Source: Deltaproteobacteria bacterium YD0425bin51 (lineage in GTDB: Bacteria > Desulfobacterota > Desulfobacteria > Desulfobacterales > YD0425bin51). From it: 64,000 nucleotides of DNA. The notes below the pieces were generated by a model. It was given only the letters and a program-made list of their open reading frames with translations, had not been told where the DNA came from and ran no database searches. The translations under genes were made by a program, and so were the position numbers. This document shows, piece by piece, positions 9,104-18,877 of this stretch. Where the stretch lies: assembly GCA_002753225.1 (NCBI GenBank), contig PDZS01000003.1:124001-188000 (forward strand), read 5' to 3'. Position 1 is the first letter of the stretch; each line of letters starts with the position of its first letter.

Positions 9104-12100
9104 ATGCCATCAAATACTATTATTTTCATGATTTTAAGTGCTATTATCTGGGCTATTCTAAATGATAATAGACATGGCTTGGGAGTCTTTTTAGCTGGAG
9201 CCTTTATTGGATATCTGTTATCAGTTGTCCAGAACTTAAAGGGCCAAATAAAATCATTAGAAAAATCTTTCTTAAACCTTGAAAAAAAGATTAATATACC
9301 ACAAACACCCTCGCCTAAAGAAGAAGAAAAAAAAGAAACGCCTGTAGTTAAACATGAAGTCCAAGTCCCAAAACCACTTGATTTAGAAATAAAAAAGCCA
9401 CAACCATCATACAGCACAAGCCAAAAACAAGTAAAAGAACCTTTATATGAAAAAATCCCTGGTTTTTTTAATATGATAAGCCGTTTTTTTACAGAGGGAA
9501 ATGTTGTAGCAAAAGTTGGTCTTATTATTTTATTCTTTGGCGTTTCATTCTTAGTTAAATATGCTGCTGCTCACAGCATGGTTCCAGTTGAATTCAGATT
9601 CATAGGGGCAGCATTAATTGGTATTATTATGCTAACATTGGGATGGCGATTGAGAAATCGTAAGCGTAATTATGCTTTACTTATTCAAGGGGGAGCTGTT
9701 GGTATTTTATATATAACAGTTTTTGCTGCTGCTAAAATATATAGTTTAATACCTTTGCCTATAACTTTTGGAATTTTGGTTTTACTATCTGGATTTTCAA
9801 GCGTTATAGCAGTTCTTCAAGACGCTCAAATAATTGCTGCTTTTGGCATTTCTGGAGGTTTTTTAGCTCCTGTGCTTACATCTTCAGGTTCTGGAAGCCA
9901 TGTAACATTGTTTACTTATTATCTTATTTTAAATGCAGGGATTTTTGGAATAAGCTGGTATAAAGCCTGGAGACCTCTTAATCTTTTAGGTTTCGTGTTT
10001 ACTCTTGGAATAGGAAGCGCTTGGGGGATAAAAAATTATCAAAGCGTTTATTTCGCTTCAACAGAGCCTTTTTTAATTATTTTTTTCCTCTTTTATGTTA
10101 CAATTTCCGTATTATTCTCATTAAGACAGCCTATAGATTTAAAAGGATATGTAGATGGAAGCTTAGTCTTTGGACTCCCTATTACGCTATTTTCTCTCCA
10201 ATATTCATTGGTTCAAGATATAAAATATGGGCTTGCCTTTAGTGCTATAAGTATAAGCATATTCTATGTTTCACTTGCAACATTTTTATGGAATAGAAAC
10301 AATCAGAATATGAGAATGCTTGTTGAATCTTTTTTAGCGCTTGGAGTAGTTTTTGGAAGTTTGGCTATTCCACTTGCTTTAGATGGCAAATGGACAGCAT
10401 CAGCTTGGGCAATGGAAGGAGCGGCTCTTGTATGGGTAGGTGTTCGTCAAAATAGAATTCAATCCCGTATATTTGGATTTATTCTGCAATTTGGCGCAAG
10501 CATTGCATTCTTATTTAGTTTGGGTTTTCATGGTCACTCTCCCTCTATTCCTATTTTTAATGGTTTTTGTTTAGGAAAAATAGTTATTAGTTTTTCATAT
10601 CTTTTTACAAGCTATTATTTGCAGAGGAACTCAAAGCTGATTAAAAATTGGGAAGAAATTTTTAATGTTATTTTTTTTATATCAGGAGTTTTGTGGTGGG
10701 TTTATGCAGGATTTAATGAAATAGACCTATTTGTCCCTTACTCTTATAGATTAAATTCTGCTGTCATGTTTATAGCTTTTAGCACATTAATATTTAATTT
10801 AATAGAAAAAAATATGGATTGGAAGAATGTAACTATTTTATTATATTTGTATTTACCTGCTCTATGTGTTTTCGTATTAAATTCCTTTGAACACGGTCAG
10901 CACCCATTTAAAAATTTGGGTTATATATCATGGATTTTTGCTATTATTGTATTTTATTATAATCTTTGGAATATGGAAAAGAAATGGGAAGGAATATATA
11001 GTCATATTCAGCATTGGTCAGGGTTATCTCTTGTTGTTTTTTTATTAACATGGCAGATATCTTGGAGTTATCCATATTTGATTCAAGGCTCAAAAACATG
11101 GTCATTTATAATGTGGGGCCTAATTCCATCTGTTTTTATAGTACTAATTATAATAAAAGGGGAAAGTTTGCCCTGGCCTTTTAAATCAGATATTTCGGGT
11201 TATCAATCATATGGTTTAGCTCCATTAGTGTTTTTTGTATCTATTTGGTGCCTATACGGCAGCATAACAAAAGATGGGGATCCAAGTCCATTGTCTTATA
11301 TCCCAATTTTAAATCCTCTTGAAATGTCAATCGCTTTTGCCTTCATAGCACTATTTTTATGGCATTTAATAGTCAAAAACAAAACTTTTCTTATAATTTA
11401 TTTTAGCCTGATTTTCATAATGCTAAATTCAATGCTTGCCCGAGCAGTTCATTACTTTGGCAAGGTTCCTTATATATGGGATTCTTTATTCGACTCAATG
11501 ATTTATCAATCTCTATTATCAATTTTTTGGAGCTTTTCAGCAATGGCTATAATGACTATTGCATCTCGCAAAAAAATCCGTACAGCATGGATGGTAGGTG
11601 CATGCCTAATTGCAGCAATTGTAATAAAATTATTCCTAAAGGATTTATCAGGTTCTGGAACAATTACACGTATAATATCTTTTATTTGTGTTGGTGGAGT
11701 GATGCTCCTTATTGGATATATTTCTCCATTGCCTCCCAATATTTCTAAAATATTAGCGATAATTTTATTTTTAGGGATAAATAATCCTTTTCCAGTTCAA
11801 TCAGCAGGCCCTGCACCAAGTGATTTTGCCTATGGGCTTATATTAAAAACTGATGACACATCTTCTCCTTTTTATGAATTTACACTTCCTAAAGAAGTTT
11901 ATGAAAAAATTACACGCAAAGATTTGAGGGACTTAATGGTTTTTAACAAAGAAGGGCAGCAGCTTCCTTACTCAATCCAACCTTTAAAGATAGCCCAAAA
12001 GATTGAAAAAAAAACTGTCGAACTTCCATTTTTCCCTTTAACCATGGAAAAAGAAGAAAGCAACTTATCAGTTCAAGTAAAGACTGATCTAAATGGAGCA

Positions 12101-13111
12101 ATTGTAAATATCAATCAAACCAATAAAGATAATATAAGTTCAAATAAGATATCTGCATATTTAATAGATTTATCTTCTTTAAAAGATAAGCCTTCTGCCC
12201 TTGAATTTGATTGGCTTAAAGAAAACACAGGTTTTATTACCTATGTTAATATCAAAGGAAGCAATAATTTGAACAACTGGCATTATCTTGTTAACGGAGC
12301 TTGTATAGCAGATTTATACTACGGAAATAATCGCCTGATTCGTAAAGAAATTAATCTCGGCGTACAGTTTTTTAAATATCTGCACCTGTCTTCTATAGAA
12401 GAAAAAGAATTAAATAATTTGACTGCTATTAGAGGAAGTTGGCTAGATAAAACATCTGAGCAGGATTACAGATGGCAAAGTATTAATGCAATAGAGGCGC
12501 TCTCCAAATCTTCAGATTATTTTTTTGAATTATCAGGTTTTTTCCCAATAAACAGCGTTAAAATCAAATTGCCAGAGCAGAACACTGTTGTTAATGCAGA
12601 ACTTTCATCTCGCTTTAAAGAGACTGATAATTGGACTTTTCAATTTAGAGGCGTAATATATAGTTTAAAAATGAAAAATGAAATATTAACAAATGAGCCT
12701 ATTACAATACCATTTAATACAACTGACCGTTATTGGCGACTTAGTATTGACAAAAATAGTAGCGGGATAGGCCCTGGCATTCCTGCCTTAGAATTTGGAT
12801 GGATTGCCCATAAACTAACTTTTGTTGCACGAGGGGATCCTCCATTTATTATTGCTTTTGGAAGCGCAAAAATTGAATCTCATATACAGCAAATAGACGA
12901 TTTATTACAAAAAATGGGTAATATAAAAAAAATAAATTCCTATGATCTTATAGAACTATCAGGTAATAAAGCATTGAAAGCCCTTCCTAAACCTATAGAA
13001 TGGAGGAAGTTCTCCTTATGGTTTATATTAATTTCAAGTGTCATAGGTATGGGATGGATGTCATGGAGGCTTTATAAACAGATGAATATTAAAGGAGAAA
13101 AAAATGGATAG
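9104..13111 (+). CDS. fused DUF2339-DUF3999 polytopic membrane protein
   Basis: The protein has 1335 residues. An N-terminal hydrophobic stretch and a Pro/Lys-rich linker lead into about 25 predicted membrane segments up to residue 890, matching the DUF2339 family (segments VKYAAAH, GAAVGILYITVFAA-like and WAMEGAALVWVG). From about residue 902 (PAPSDFAYGL, LPKEVYEKITRKDLRDLMVFN) it becomes a DUF3999 domain, predicted periplasmic, with a closing membrane helix near residues 1308-1326. In other bacteria I know these domains as two adjacent genes. Here the last helix of the first part stands where the signal peptide of DUF3999 would be. The role is unknown but is probably in the cell envelope. 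No clear ribosome-binding site precedes the ATG; ATG 9128 is an alternative start. Confidence 0.75.
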   Translation: MPSNTIIFMILSAIIWAILNDNRHGLGVFLAGAFIGYLLSVVQNLKGQIKSLEKSFLNLEKKINIPQTPSPKEEEKKETPVVKHEVQVPKPLDLEIKKPQPSYSTSQKQVKEPLYEKIPGFFNMISRFFTEGNVVAKVGLIILFFGVSFLVKYAAAHSMVPVEFRFIGAALIGIIMLTLGWRLRNRKRNYALLIQGGAVGILYITVFAAAKIYSLIPLPITFGILVLLSGFSSVIAVLQDAQIIAAFGISGGFLAPVLTSSGSGSHVTLFTYYLILNAGIFGISWYKAWRPLNLLGFVFTLGIGSAWGIKNYQSVYFASTEPFLIIFFLFYVTISVLFSLRQPIDLKGYVDGSLVFGLPITLFSLQYSLVQDIKYGLAFSAISISIFYVSLATFLWNRNNQNMRMLVESFLALGVVFGSLAIPLALDGKWTASAWAMEGAALVWVGVRQNRIQSRIFGFILQFGASIAFLFSLGFHGHSPSIPIFNGFCLGKIVISFSYLFTSYYLQRNSKLIKNWEEIFNVIFFISGVLWWVYAGFNEIDLFVPYSYRLNSAVMFIAFSTLIFNLIEKNMDWKNVTILLYLYLPALCVFVLNSFEHGQHPFKNLGYISWIFAIIVFYYNLWNMEKKWEGIYSHIQHWSGLSLVVFLLTWQISWSYPYLIQGSKTWSFIMWGLIPSVFIVLIIIKGESLPWPFKSDISGYQSYGLAPLVFFVSIWCLYGSITKDGDPSPLSYIPILNPLEMSIAFAFIALFLWHLIVKNKTFLIIYFSLIFIMLNSMLARAVHYFGKVPYIWDSLFDSMIYQSLLSIFWSFSAMAIMTIASRKKIRTAWMVGACLIAAIVIKLFLKDLSGSGTITRIISFICVGGVMLLIGYISPLPPNISKILAIILFLGINNPFPVQSAGPAPSDFAYGLILKTDDTSSPFYEFTLPKEVYEKITRKDLRDLMVFNKEGQQLPYSIQPLKIAQKIEKKTVELPFFPLTMEKEESNLSVQVKTDLNGAIVNINQTNKDNISSNKISAYLIDLSSLKDKPSALEFDWLKENTGFITYVNIKGSNNLNNWHYLVNGACIADLYYGNNRLIRKEINLGVQFFKYLHLSSIEEKELNNLTAIRGSWLDKTSEQDYRWQSINAIEALSKSSDYFFELSGFFPINSVKIKLPEQNTVVNAELSSRFKETDNWTFQFRGVIYSLKMKNEILTNEPITIPFNTTDRYWRLSIDKNSSGIGPGIPALEFGWIAHKLTFVARGDPPFIIAFGSAKIESHIQQIDDLLQKMGNIKKINSYDLIELSGNKALKALPKPIEWRKFSLWFILISSVIGMGWMSWRLYKQMNIKGEKNG

Positions 13112-13394
13112 AGAAATAGTTTGGAAAGTATCAGATAATTTATATGATGAGATGATCAAAGTTCAGGAAGAATTATCTTTTCCAGATTTAATAGACTTAA
13201 TTTCGCAGGCGGTACAACGATACATAGCTGAAACACAACATGAAACATGGCGGTTTGAATTTCGTAAATTGCAGAAGCAAGTACATTCTAGTGGTGGTTT
13301 TCAATTAGGTCAGACAAAAGAGCAGGTAATTGCTAAACTAAGAGAACAAAGACATCAAATTTTTGAGAGCGATTATGCGCATATGTATCGATAG
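13104..13394 (+). CDS. putative antitoxin partner of PIN toxin
   Basis: The 96-residue charged protein has an excellent AAAGGAG site (13091-13097) placed inside the end of the preceding gene, which it overlaps by 8 bases. The N-terminal half (about residues 8-45) looks like a short strand followed by helices, as in ribbon-helix-helix antitoxins. The C-terminal part, rich in Gln, Arg and Glu, would be the toxin-binding tail. I cannot assign a named family. Its identity rests on position directly before, and overlapping, a PIN-domain gene, the VapBC order. If correct, it binds its own promoter region and neutralises the toxin. Confidence 0.6.
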   Translation: MDREIVWKVSDNLYDEMIKVQEELSFPDLIDLISQAVQRYIAETQHETWRFEFRKLQKQVHSSGGFQLGQTKEQVIAKLREQRHQIFESDYAHMYR

Positions 13395-13788
13395 TAACCA
13401 ATTTATTTTTGGCATTGGCGGAACTGATTCAGCATCAGAAAAATTAATGCTTTTGTTGCCTATCCTTGAAGTGGTACTTCCTCGACTTATAATTAAAGAA
13501 GTTTCACGCAATTTGACTCAACTTCAAAAAAAAGCATTTTTTAAATTATTGAATAAAATAAGTCAATTAAAAATTATTGATGATCCAGTCCCTATTGAAT
13601 TAGTTGCTAAATACGTTGATCTTGGATTACGAGAAAAAGCTGATGCCTTTATTGGTGCTTTTGTAGAATGGCAAGGAGCAAAATATCTGATCTCAGATAA
13701 TCGACATTTTATATCTGAATTATCAGATATAAAATTTCAAGTTCTGAGTCCCGAAGAATTTATATACAAAAATTATCATATTATATGA
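13375..13788 (+). CDS. PIN-domain ribonuclease toxin (VapC-like)
   Basis: The 137-residue protein starts MRICIDSN from ATG 13375; the same frame opens four codons earlier at a TTG. The PIN acidic set is visible: Asp in CIDSNQF, Glu in IKEVSRNL, Asp in EKADAFIGAF and Asp in LISDNRHF. These residues coordinate Mg or Mn for RNA cleavage in VapC toxins. The gene overlaps the putative antitoxin by 20 bases, so translation is coupled. The pair sits between an envelope gene and moeA, only 4 bp before the moeA start, and seems inserted in or part of the same transcript. Confidence 0.75.
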   Translation: MRICIDSNQFIFGIGGTDSASEKLMLLLPILEVVLPRLIIKEVSRNLTQLQKKAFFKLLNKISQLKIIDDPVPIELVAKYVDLGLREKADAFIGAFVEWQGAKYLISDNRHFISELSDIKFQVLSPEEFIYKNYHII

Positions 13789-13792
13789 AATC

Positions 13793-15016
13793 ATGGAAAA
13801 TTTTTTCAAAGTTAAAGAAATTAATGAAGTAATAGCGCTTAAATCTACTTTTCCTTTAATGGGAACTGAAATAGTAGAGCTTTTTGATTCAATGGGAAGA
13901 GTTTTGGCTAAAGACATATATAGCGATATTGACCTTCCTGATTTTACACGTGCTACGATGGATGGATACGCAGTTTGTGCAGCATCTACTTTTGGTGCAA
14001 CAGAAGGAGTTCCCATATACCTTAAAATAAAAGGGAGCATTGCTATGGGAGAAGCTCCTTCATTTGCTATTAGTTTAGGTGAGGCTGCAAAAATTTCTAC
14101 AGGAGGTATGCTTCCTGATGGTGCTGATAGCGTAATAATGATAGAACATACAGATGTCTTAGATGATTCTACAATTGAAATATATAAAAGCCTAGCACCT
14201 GGTCAGAATGTAATACACTTTGGGGAAGATTTTAAAAAAGGAGATATTCTCCTTAAACGCGGTAGAAAAATAAGACCTCAGGAGATGGGTTTACTTGCTG
14301 CTTTTGGGCACACAAGTGTTTCAGTTTATAAACAACCAGTTATAGGAATCATTTCAACAGGAGACGAAATAATAAAAATAGAAGATAAACCTTGTTTGGG
14401 ACAACTCCGTGATATTAATACCTATACTTTGCTCGGACAAATTAAAGAAATCGGTGCAAAAGCCCTCAAATTTGGAATTGTAAAAGATAATTTGGATGAG
14501 CTTTTAAACATAGCTAAAAAAACTATAGAACAATGTGACATGGTTCTTATTTCTGGTGGAAGTTCTGTTGGAATGAGAGATTATACTATATCTGCCTTGT
14601 CTATGCTTTCTAACTCAAATATTTTAGTACATGGAGTTGCAATAAGCCCTGGTAAGCCAACAATTCTTGCAAAAATTGAAAACAAAGCTGTTTGGGGACT
14701 ACCAGGTCATGTTGTTTCTGCAATGATTGTTTTTAAGGTTGTTGTAAAACCATTTATAGATTATATTAGCGGTTTAAATTCTACAGAAGAGACTAAAATA
14801 TCTGCGGTTTTGAGTAGAAATATTCCCTCAGCCCAAGGCAGAATTGATTACATAAGAGTTAAGTTATTTAAAAAAGATAACATGTTATTGGCAGAACCTG
14901 TTTTAGGAAAGTCAGGGTTGATAAATACTATGGTAAAGGCAGATGGGTTAATCGAGATACCAATAAATGTTGAAGGATTAAAAAAAGAAAGCATTGTGGA
15001 GGTAAGCCTATTATGA
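13793..15016 (+). CDS. moeA: molybdopterin molybdenumtransferase MoeA
   Basis: The 407-residue protein matches MoeA over its full length. FTRATMDGYAV in domain I, ISTGGMLPDGADSVIMIEHT in the beta-barrel part, and GIISTGDEI, SGGSSVGMRDYT and SPGKPT in the MogA-like catalytic domain are all present. MoeA inserts molybdate into adenylylated molybdopterin. The gene starts 4 bp after the PIN toxin stop and overlaps the second moeA by 4 bases (ATGA). A close pair of MoeA proteins often reflects separate handling of molybdenum and tungsten, or of different cofactor forms; that is an inference here. Confidence 0.92.
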   Translation: MENFFKVKEINEVIALKSTFPLMGTEIVELFDSMGRVLAKDIYSDIDLPDFTRATMDGYAVCAASTFGATEGVPIYLKIKGSIAMGEAPSFAISLGEAAKISTGGMLPDGADSVIMIEHTDVLDDSTIEIYKSLAPGQNVIHFGEDFKKGDILLKRGRKIRPQEMGLLAAFGHTSVSVYKQPVIGIISTGDEIIKIEDKPCLGQLRDINTYTLLGQIKEIGAKALKFGIVKDNLDELLNIAKKTIEQCDMVLISGGSSVGMRDYTISALSMLSNSNILVHGVAISPGKPTILAKIENKAVWGLPGHVVSAMIVFKVVVKPFIDYISGLNSTEETKISAVLSRNIPSAQGRIDYIRVKLFKKDNMLLAEPVLGKSGLINTMVKADGLIEIPINVEGLKKESIVEVSLL

Positions 15017-16935
15017 GTCGAAACATATATTTAAATATGAAGACATTAAAAGAAGCAAAAGAAATTCTTTTAAAAGATTGTTTTTTTAAGTCTATGTTAA
15101 AAAAAGAAGAAATAGAAGTTTTTGATTCTGTAGGCAGAGTTCTTTCAGAACCAGTTACAGCAAAAATATCTTCCCCTAATTTTCATGCAGCAGCTATGGA
15201 TGGAATAGCTGTTAAAGCAAGCAGCACTTTTGGAGCTTACCCACAAAATCCTAAAGAGCTGACAATTAACAAAGACGCATTTTATGTAAATACTGGACAT
15301 GTGATGCCTGAAGGTACTGACGCTGTTATTATGATAGAAAATGTTAATGAAATAGGAGTAAATAGAGTTGAAATCGATGCTCCTGTATTTCCATGGCAAT
15401 ATGTACGTAAAGTAGGAGAAGATATTGTAGCAACAGAGCTTCTTTTTCCACACAATCATACAATAACTCCTTATTGTGTTGGCGCTCTTTTATCAGGGGG
15501 TATATTTAAAGTAATGGTAAAAGAGAAACCTAAAGTTTTAATTATTCCTACAGGATCAGAACTTGTTGATCCAAAAAAATTAGAACAGCCATCAAACCTA
15601 AAAAAAGGACAGGTTATTGAAAGCAACTCTTATGTTATTGCTAAACTTGTAGAAACTTACGGGGGCAGTTATGTCCGTAATGATATTATGAAGGATGATG
15701 CAGAAGAAATCAAAAAAGTAGTAAAGAGAGCTGCTGATTCTTATAATATGATTCTTATCATAGGAGGATCATCAGCAGGGTCTGAAGACTATGCTAAAGC
15801 CGTTATTGAATCCCTTGGTGAAATTCTGGTGCATGGGGTAACAATTATGCCGGGTAAACCTGTAGTTATGGGCAAAATAAACAATATACCAGTATTTGGA
15901 GTACCAGGGTACCCAGTATCTGCTATTATTGCTTTTGAAAATTTTATTGGACCAATGATTTGCAAGATGCTAGGAACAATTGAGCCAGAAAGGGAGAAAG
16001 TCCAGGTTGAACCTACTAGAAAGATTTCCTCAAAACTTGGGATAGAAGAATTTTTACGTGTAAAACTAGGTTTAGTCGGAAATAGAATAGTTGCAACACC
16101 TCTTCCAAGAGGAGCTGGAAATATAACTACTATTACAGAAGCAGATGGTATCATTAAAATACCTAATAATGTTGAAGGATTAAAAGACTTTGAACCTGTA
16201 GAAGCAGAATTATTAAAGCCTCTTTCTTCCATAAAAAATACAATAGTTGTTGTAGGGAGTCATGACAATACAATAGATGTACTTGAAGATGAAATTAGAG
16301 GAGCTATTGGGCATATAACTGTTTCTTCAAGTAATGTTGGCAGTATGGGCGGATTAATGGCTATTAAAAGAGGTGTATGCCATGTGGCTGGCTCACATCT
16401 TTTAGATGAATCTGATGGAAGTTATAATATTTCCTATATAAAAAAGCATCTCCCTGATATAAAAGTAAAAGTTGTAAATTTGGTCTTAAGGGATCAGGGA
16501 TTAATTATACCTAAAGGAAATCCAAAAGGGATAAGAGGTATAGAAGATTTATCAAGAAAAGATATAACTTTCATTAATCGGCAAGTAGGCTCTGGCACTA
16601 GAATTTTATTAGACTACAAATTAAAAGAACTTAAAATAAATCCAAGTACAATAAATGGATACCCAAATGAAGAGGTTACACATATGTCTGTAGCTGTAGC
16701 TGTATTAAGTGGAACAGCAAATGTTGGACTTGGTATATTTGCTGCAGCAAAAGCATTAAATCTTGATTTCATTCCAGTGGTTACAGAACAATATGATCTT
16801 GTTATTCCAGAAAGATATTTTGAGACAGAAAATATTAAAGCACTTTTAGATGTAATAAATACAGGTAAATTTAAAAAAAGAGTAGAAGAGTTGGGCGGAT
16901 ATCATACAAATAAAACTGGACAAATAATGATGTAA
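15013..16935 (+). CDS. moeA: MoeA with C-terminal periplasmic-binding-protein-like domain
   Basis: The protein has 640 residues. The first 400 or so form a complete MoeA (AAAMDGIAV, NTGHVMPEGTDAVIMIENV, IPTGSELVD, IGGSSAGSEDY, MPGKPVVMG). From about residue 412 an extra domain begins. Its motifs (GSHDNTIDVLED, SSNVGSMGG, RQVGSGTRILLD, GTANVGLGI) match the PBP-like domain found on MoeA proteins of archaea and anaerobes, which resembles a LysR or molybdate-binding fold. It may sense oxyanion or cofactor in the cytoplasm. The gene overlaps the previous moeA by ATGA, so both are made together. Confidence 0.9.
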   Translation: MSRNIYLNMKTLKEAKEILLKDCFFKSMLKKEEIEVFDSVGRVLSEPVTAKISSPNFHAAAMDGIAVKASSTFGAYPQNPKELTINKDAFYVNTGHVMPEGTDAVIMIENVNEIGVNRVEIDAPVFPWQYVRKVGEDIVATELLFPHNHTITPYCVGALLSGGIFKVMVKEKPKVLIIPTGSELVDPKKLEQPSNLKKGQVIESNSYVIAKLVETYGGSYVRNDIMKDDAEEIKKVVKRAADSYNMILIIGGSSAGSEDYAKAVIESLGEILVHGVTIMPGKPVVMGKINNIPVFGVPGYPVSAIIAFENFIGPMICKMLGTIEPEREKVQVEPTRKISSKLGIEEFLRVKLGLVGNRIVATPLPRGAGNITTITEADGIIKIPNNVEGLKDFEPVEAELLKPLSSIKNTIVVVGSHDNTIDVLEDEIRGAIGHITVSSSNVGSMGGLMAIKRGVCHVAGSHLLDESDGSYNISYIKKHLPDIKVKVVNLVLRDQGLIIPKGNPKGIRGIEDLSRKDITFINRQVGSGTRILLDYKLKELKINPSTINGYPNEEVTHMSVAVAVLSGTANVGLGIFAAAKALNLDFIPVVTEQYDLVIPERYFETENIKALLDVINTGKFKKRVEELGGYHTNKTGQIMM

Positions 16936-17001
16936 CATGAAAAATTTTAACTTTGTGCGTAAAGGATTTTTTGAGCAGTATATAATATCTGTGAGTGTTC
17001 T

Positions 17002-17415
17002 ATGACCTATAGGCTATTTGATCATACTGCAGATTTTGGAATGGAAATTTTTGGAAAAGATTTAAAAGATCTGTTTTGTAATGCTCAATATGCACTTTTT
17101 GATCAGATTACAGAATTAGCCTCTATAAAAAATGAAAACAAAAAAGAGATAAAAGTTATAGGCGCTGATTTACCTGATTTGATGATAAATTGGTTAAGAG
17201 AGCTCCTGTACCTTTGGAATGGCAAAGAACTCCTTGTTAATAAGACTGAAGTTATTTATATTAAAGACAATGAAATGCTTGCAGTTGTTTATTATGTATC
17301 TTATGATCCTGACCAACATTTAATAAAAAAAGAAATAAAAGCTGTAACTTATCATCAGATAGAAGTATTAAAAATCTCTAGTGGATATAGGGCAAGGGTC
17401 ATATTTGATTTATAA
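17002..17415 (+). CDS. archease, RtcB activation factor
   Basis: The 137-residue protein begins with the archease signature YRLFDHTADFGMEIFG and ends with the conserved YRARVIFDL-type strand. The central NWLRELLYLWNGKELL segment is also typical. Archease speeds guanylylation of the RNA ligase RtcB and lets it turn over repeatedly. The gene lies 23 bp before rtcB, as in many bacteria and archaea. A 66-bp gap separates it from moeA; it contains a TATAAT at 16981-16986 without a good -35, so a weak promoter is possible. Confidence 0.92.
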   Translation: MTYRLFDHTADFGMEIFGKDLKDLFCNAQYALFDQITELASIKNENKKEIKVIGADLPDLMINWLRELLYLWNGKELLVNKTEVIYIKDNEMLAVVYYVSYDPDQHLIKKEIKAVTYHQIEVLKISSGYRARVIFDL

Positions 17416-17438
17416 CCTTTAATTTGTTTTTTAAGATT

Positions 17439-18872
17439 ATGGAAATTACACAAATTGATAATTATTTATGGGAGCTAGCTAAAACTGGCAATATGAACGT
17501 GCCAGGGTATATTTATACTACGGATGCAATGCTTGAAGATATAAAAAAAGAAGAAACTTTTAAGCAGGTTGCAAATGTAGCAGCACTTCCCGGAATTTTA
17601 AAAGGTTCATATGCGATGCCAGATATACACTGGGGATATGGCTTTCCAATTGGAGGAGTTGCAGCTTTTGATTGGGAAACAGGAATTATTTCACCAGGAG
17701 GGGTAGGATATGACATAAACTGCGGTGTTAGGCTTGCTGCTACATCCCTTACTGAAAAAGATATAAAGCATCATCTTGAATCCATTGCTAATGCCCTTTA
17801 CAATAATATCCCATCAGGCGTTGGATCTAAAGGCTCTATTAAACTTTCAGACAAAGAAGAGAAAGAAGTGCTTAGAGATGGCAGCAAGTGGGCAGTAAAA
17901 CAAGGTTTAGGATCAAATCTTGACATTTTGCATACTGAAGATCATGGATGCATGGAAGCAGCAGACCCTGATTTTGTTAGTGACAAAGCGCTGGAGCGAG
18001 GGAGGAAACAGCTCGGAACACTTGGCTCTGGTAATCACTTCCTTGAAATAGGAAGAGTGGATAAAATTTATTCCAAAGATGCTGCAAATGTTTTTGGCTT
18101 ATTTGAAGGACAAATAACAATCATGCTTCATTCCGGGTCAAGGGGCTTAGGATATCAGGTATGTGATGATTTCTTGCTTATAATGTCAAGAGAGTCTCAA
18201 AAACTTGGGATTAAACTTCCAGATAGACAGCTTGTCTGCGCTATGATTCACTCTGAATTAGGAATGAAATATTTTAAGGCTATGGCTTGTGCTGCAAATT
18301 ATGCTTGGGCAAACCGCCAAATTTTGATGCATAATGCTGGAGAAATATTAATGCAAGCTTTAAGAATAAGCCCAAGGGATCTTCAGATGAGACTTGTTTA
18401 TGATGTTTGCCATAACATAGCAAAAAAAGAACAGCATGTTGTTGATGGAGAAAAAAAATGGGTGTGCGTGCATAGAAAAGGTGCAACTCGAGCTTTTCCG
18501 CCCGGACATATTTCTGTTCCTGAAAAATATCGAGCCATTGGTCAGCCAATCTTAATACCAGGGGATATGGGAACTGAATCATACGTTTTAGTAGGGACAG
18601 AAAAAGCAATGGAATTAACTTTTGGCTCAACATGCCATGGAGCTGGCAGAGTTATGAGCAGAAATCAAGCATTAAAGGAGAGTAAAGGAAGATCTATTGC
18701 TCGTGAATTAGAAGACAAAGGAATTTTAGTCAGATGGACAGGTAAATCAACTCTGGCTGAAGAAATGCCTGAAGCATATAAAGATGTATCAAAAGTTGTA
18801 GATGTTGTAGATGGAGCAGGTATTTCTAAAAAAGTGGCAAAAATTAAACCTATGGTTGTTGTTAAAGGATAA
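17439..18872 (+). CDS. rtcB: RNA-splicing ligase RtcB
   Basis: The frame is open from a TTG at 17424, but ATG 17439 (MEITQIDNYLWEL) is the likely start, giving 477 residues. RtcB motifs are intact: AMPDIHWGYGFPIGG, SPGGVGYDINCGVRL (metal-binding Asp and Cys), LGSGNHFLE, HSGSRGLG, HNIAKKE, HRKGATRAFPPGH and TCHGAGRVMSR with the nucleotidylated His. The enzyme joins RNA 2',3'-cyclic phosphate or 3'-phosphate to 5'-OH ends using GTP and Mn. It probably serves RNA repair, since no tRNA intron is expected here. The archease gene immediately upstream supports the assignment. Confidence 0.95.
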   Translation: MEITQIDNYLWELAKTGNMNVPGYIYTTDAMLEDIKKEETFKQVANVAALPGILKGSYAMPDIHWGYGFPIGGVAAFDWETGIISPGGVGYDINCGVRLAATSLTEKDIKHHLESIANALYNNIPSGVGSKGSIKLSDKEEKEVLRDGSKWAVKQGLGSNLDILHTEDHGCMEAADPDFVSDKALERGRKQLGTLGSGNHFLEIGRVDKIYSKDAANVFGLFEGQITIMLHSGSRGLGYQVCDDFLLIMSRESQKLGIKLPDRQLVCAMIHSELGMKYFKAMACAANYAWANRQILMHNAGEILMQALRISPRDLQMRLVYDVCHNIAKKEQHVVDGEKKWVCVHRKGATRAFPPGHISVPEKYRAIGQPILIPGDMGTESYVLVGTEKAMELTFGSTCHGAGRVMSRNQALKESKGRSIARELEDKGILVRWTGKSTLAEEMPEAYKDVSKVVDVVDGAGISKKVAKIKPMVVVKG

Positions 18873-18877
18873 AACAT

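Noticed and set aside
16981..16986. TATAAT before archease as a strong promoter
   Set aside because: No acceptable -35 hexamer at 16-18 bases; kept only as a remark in the archease entry.
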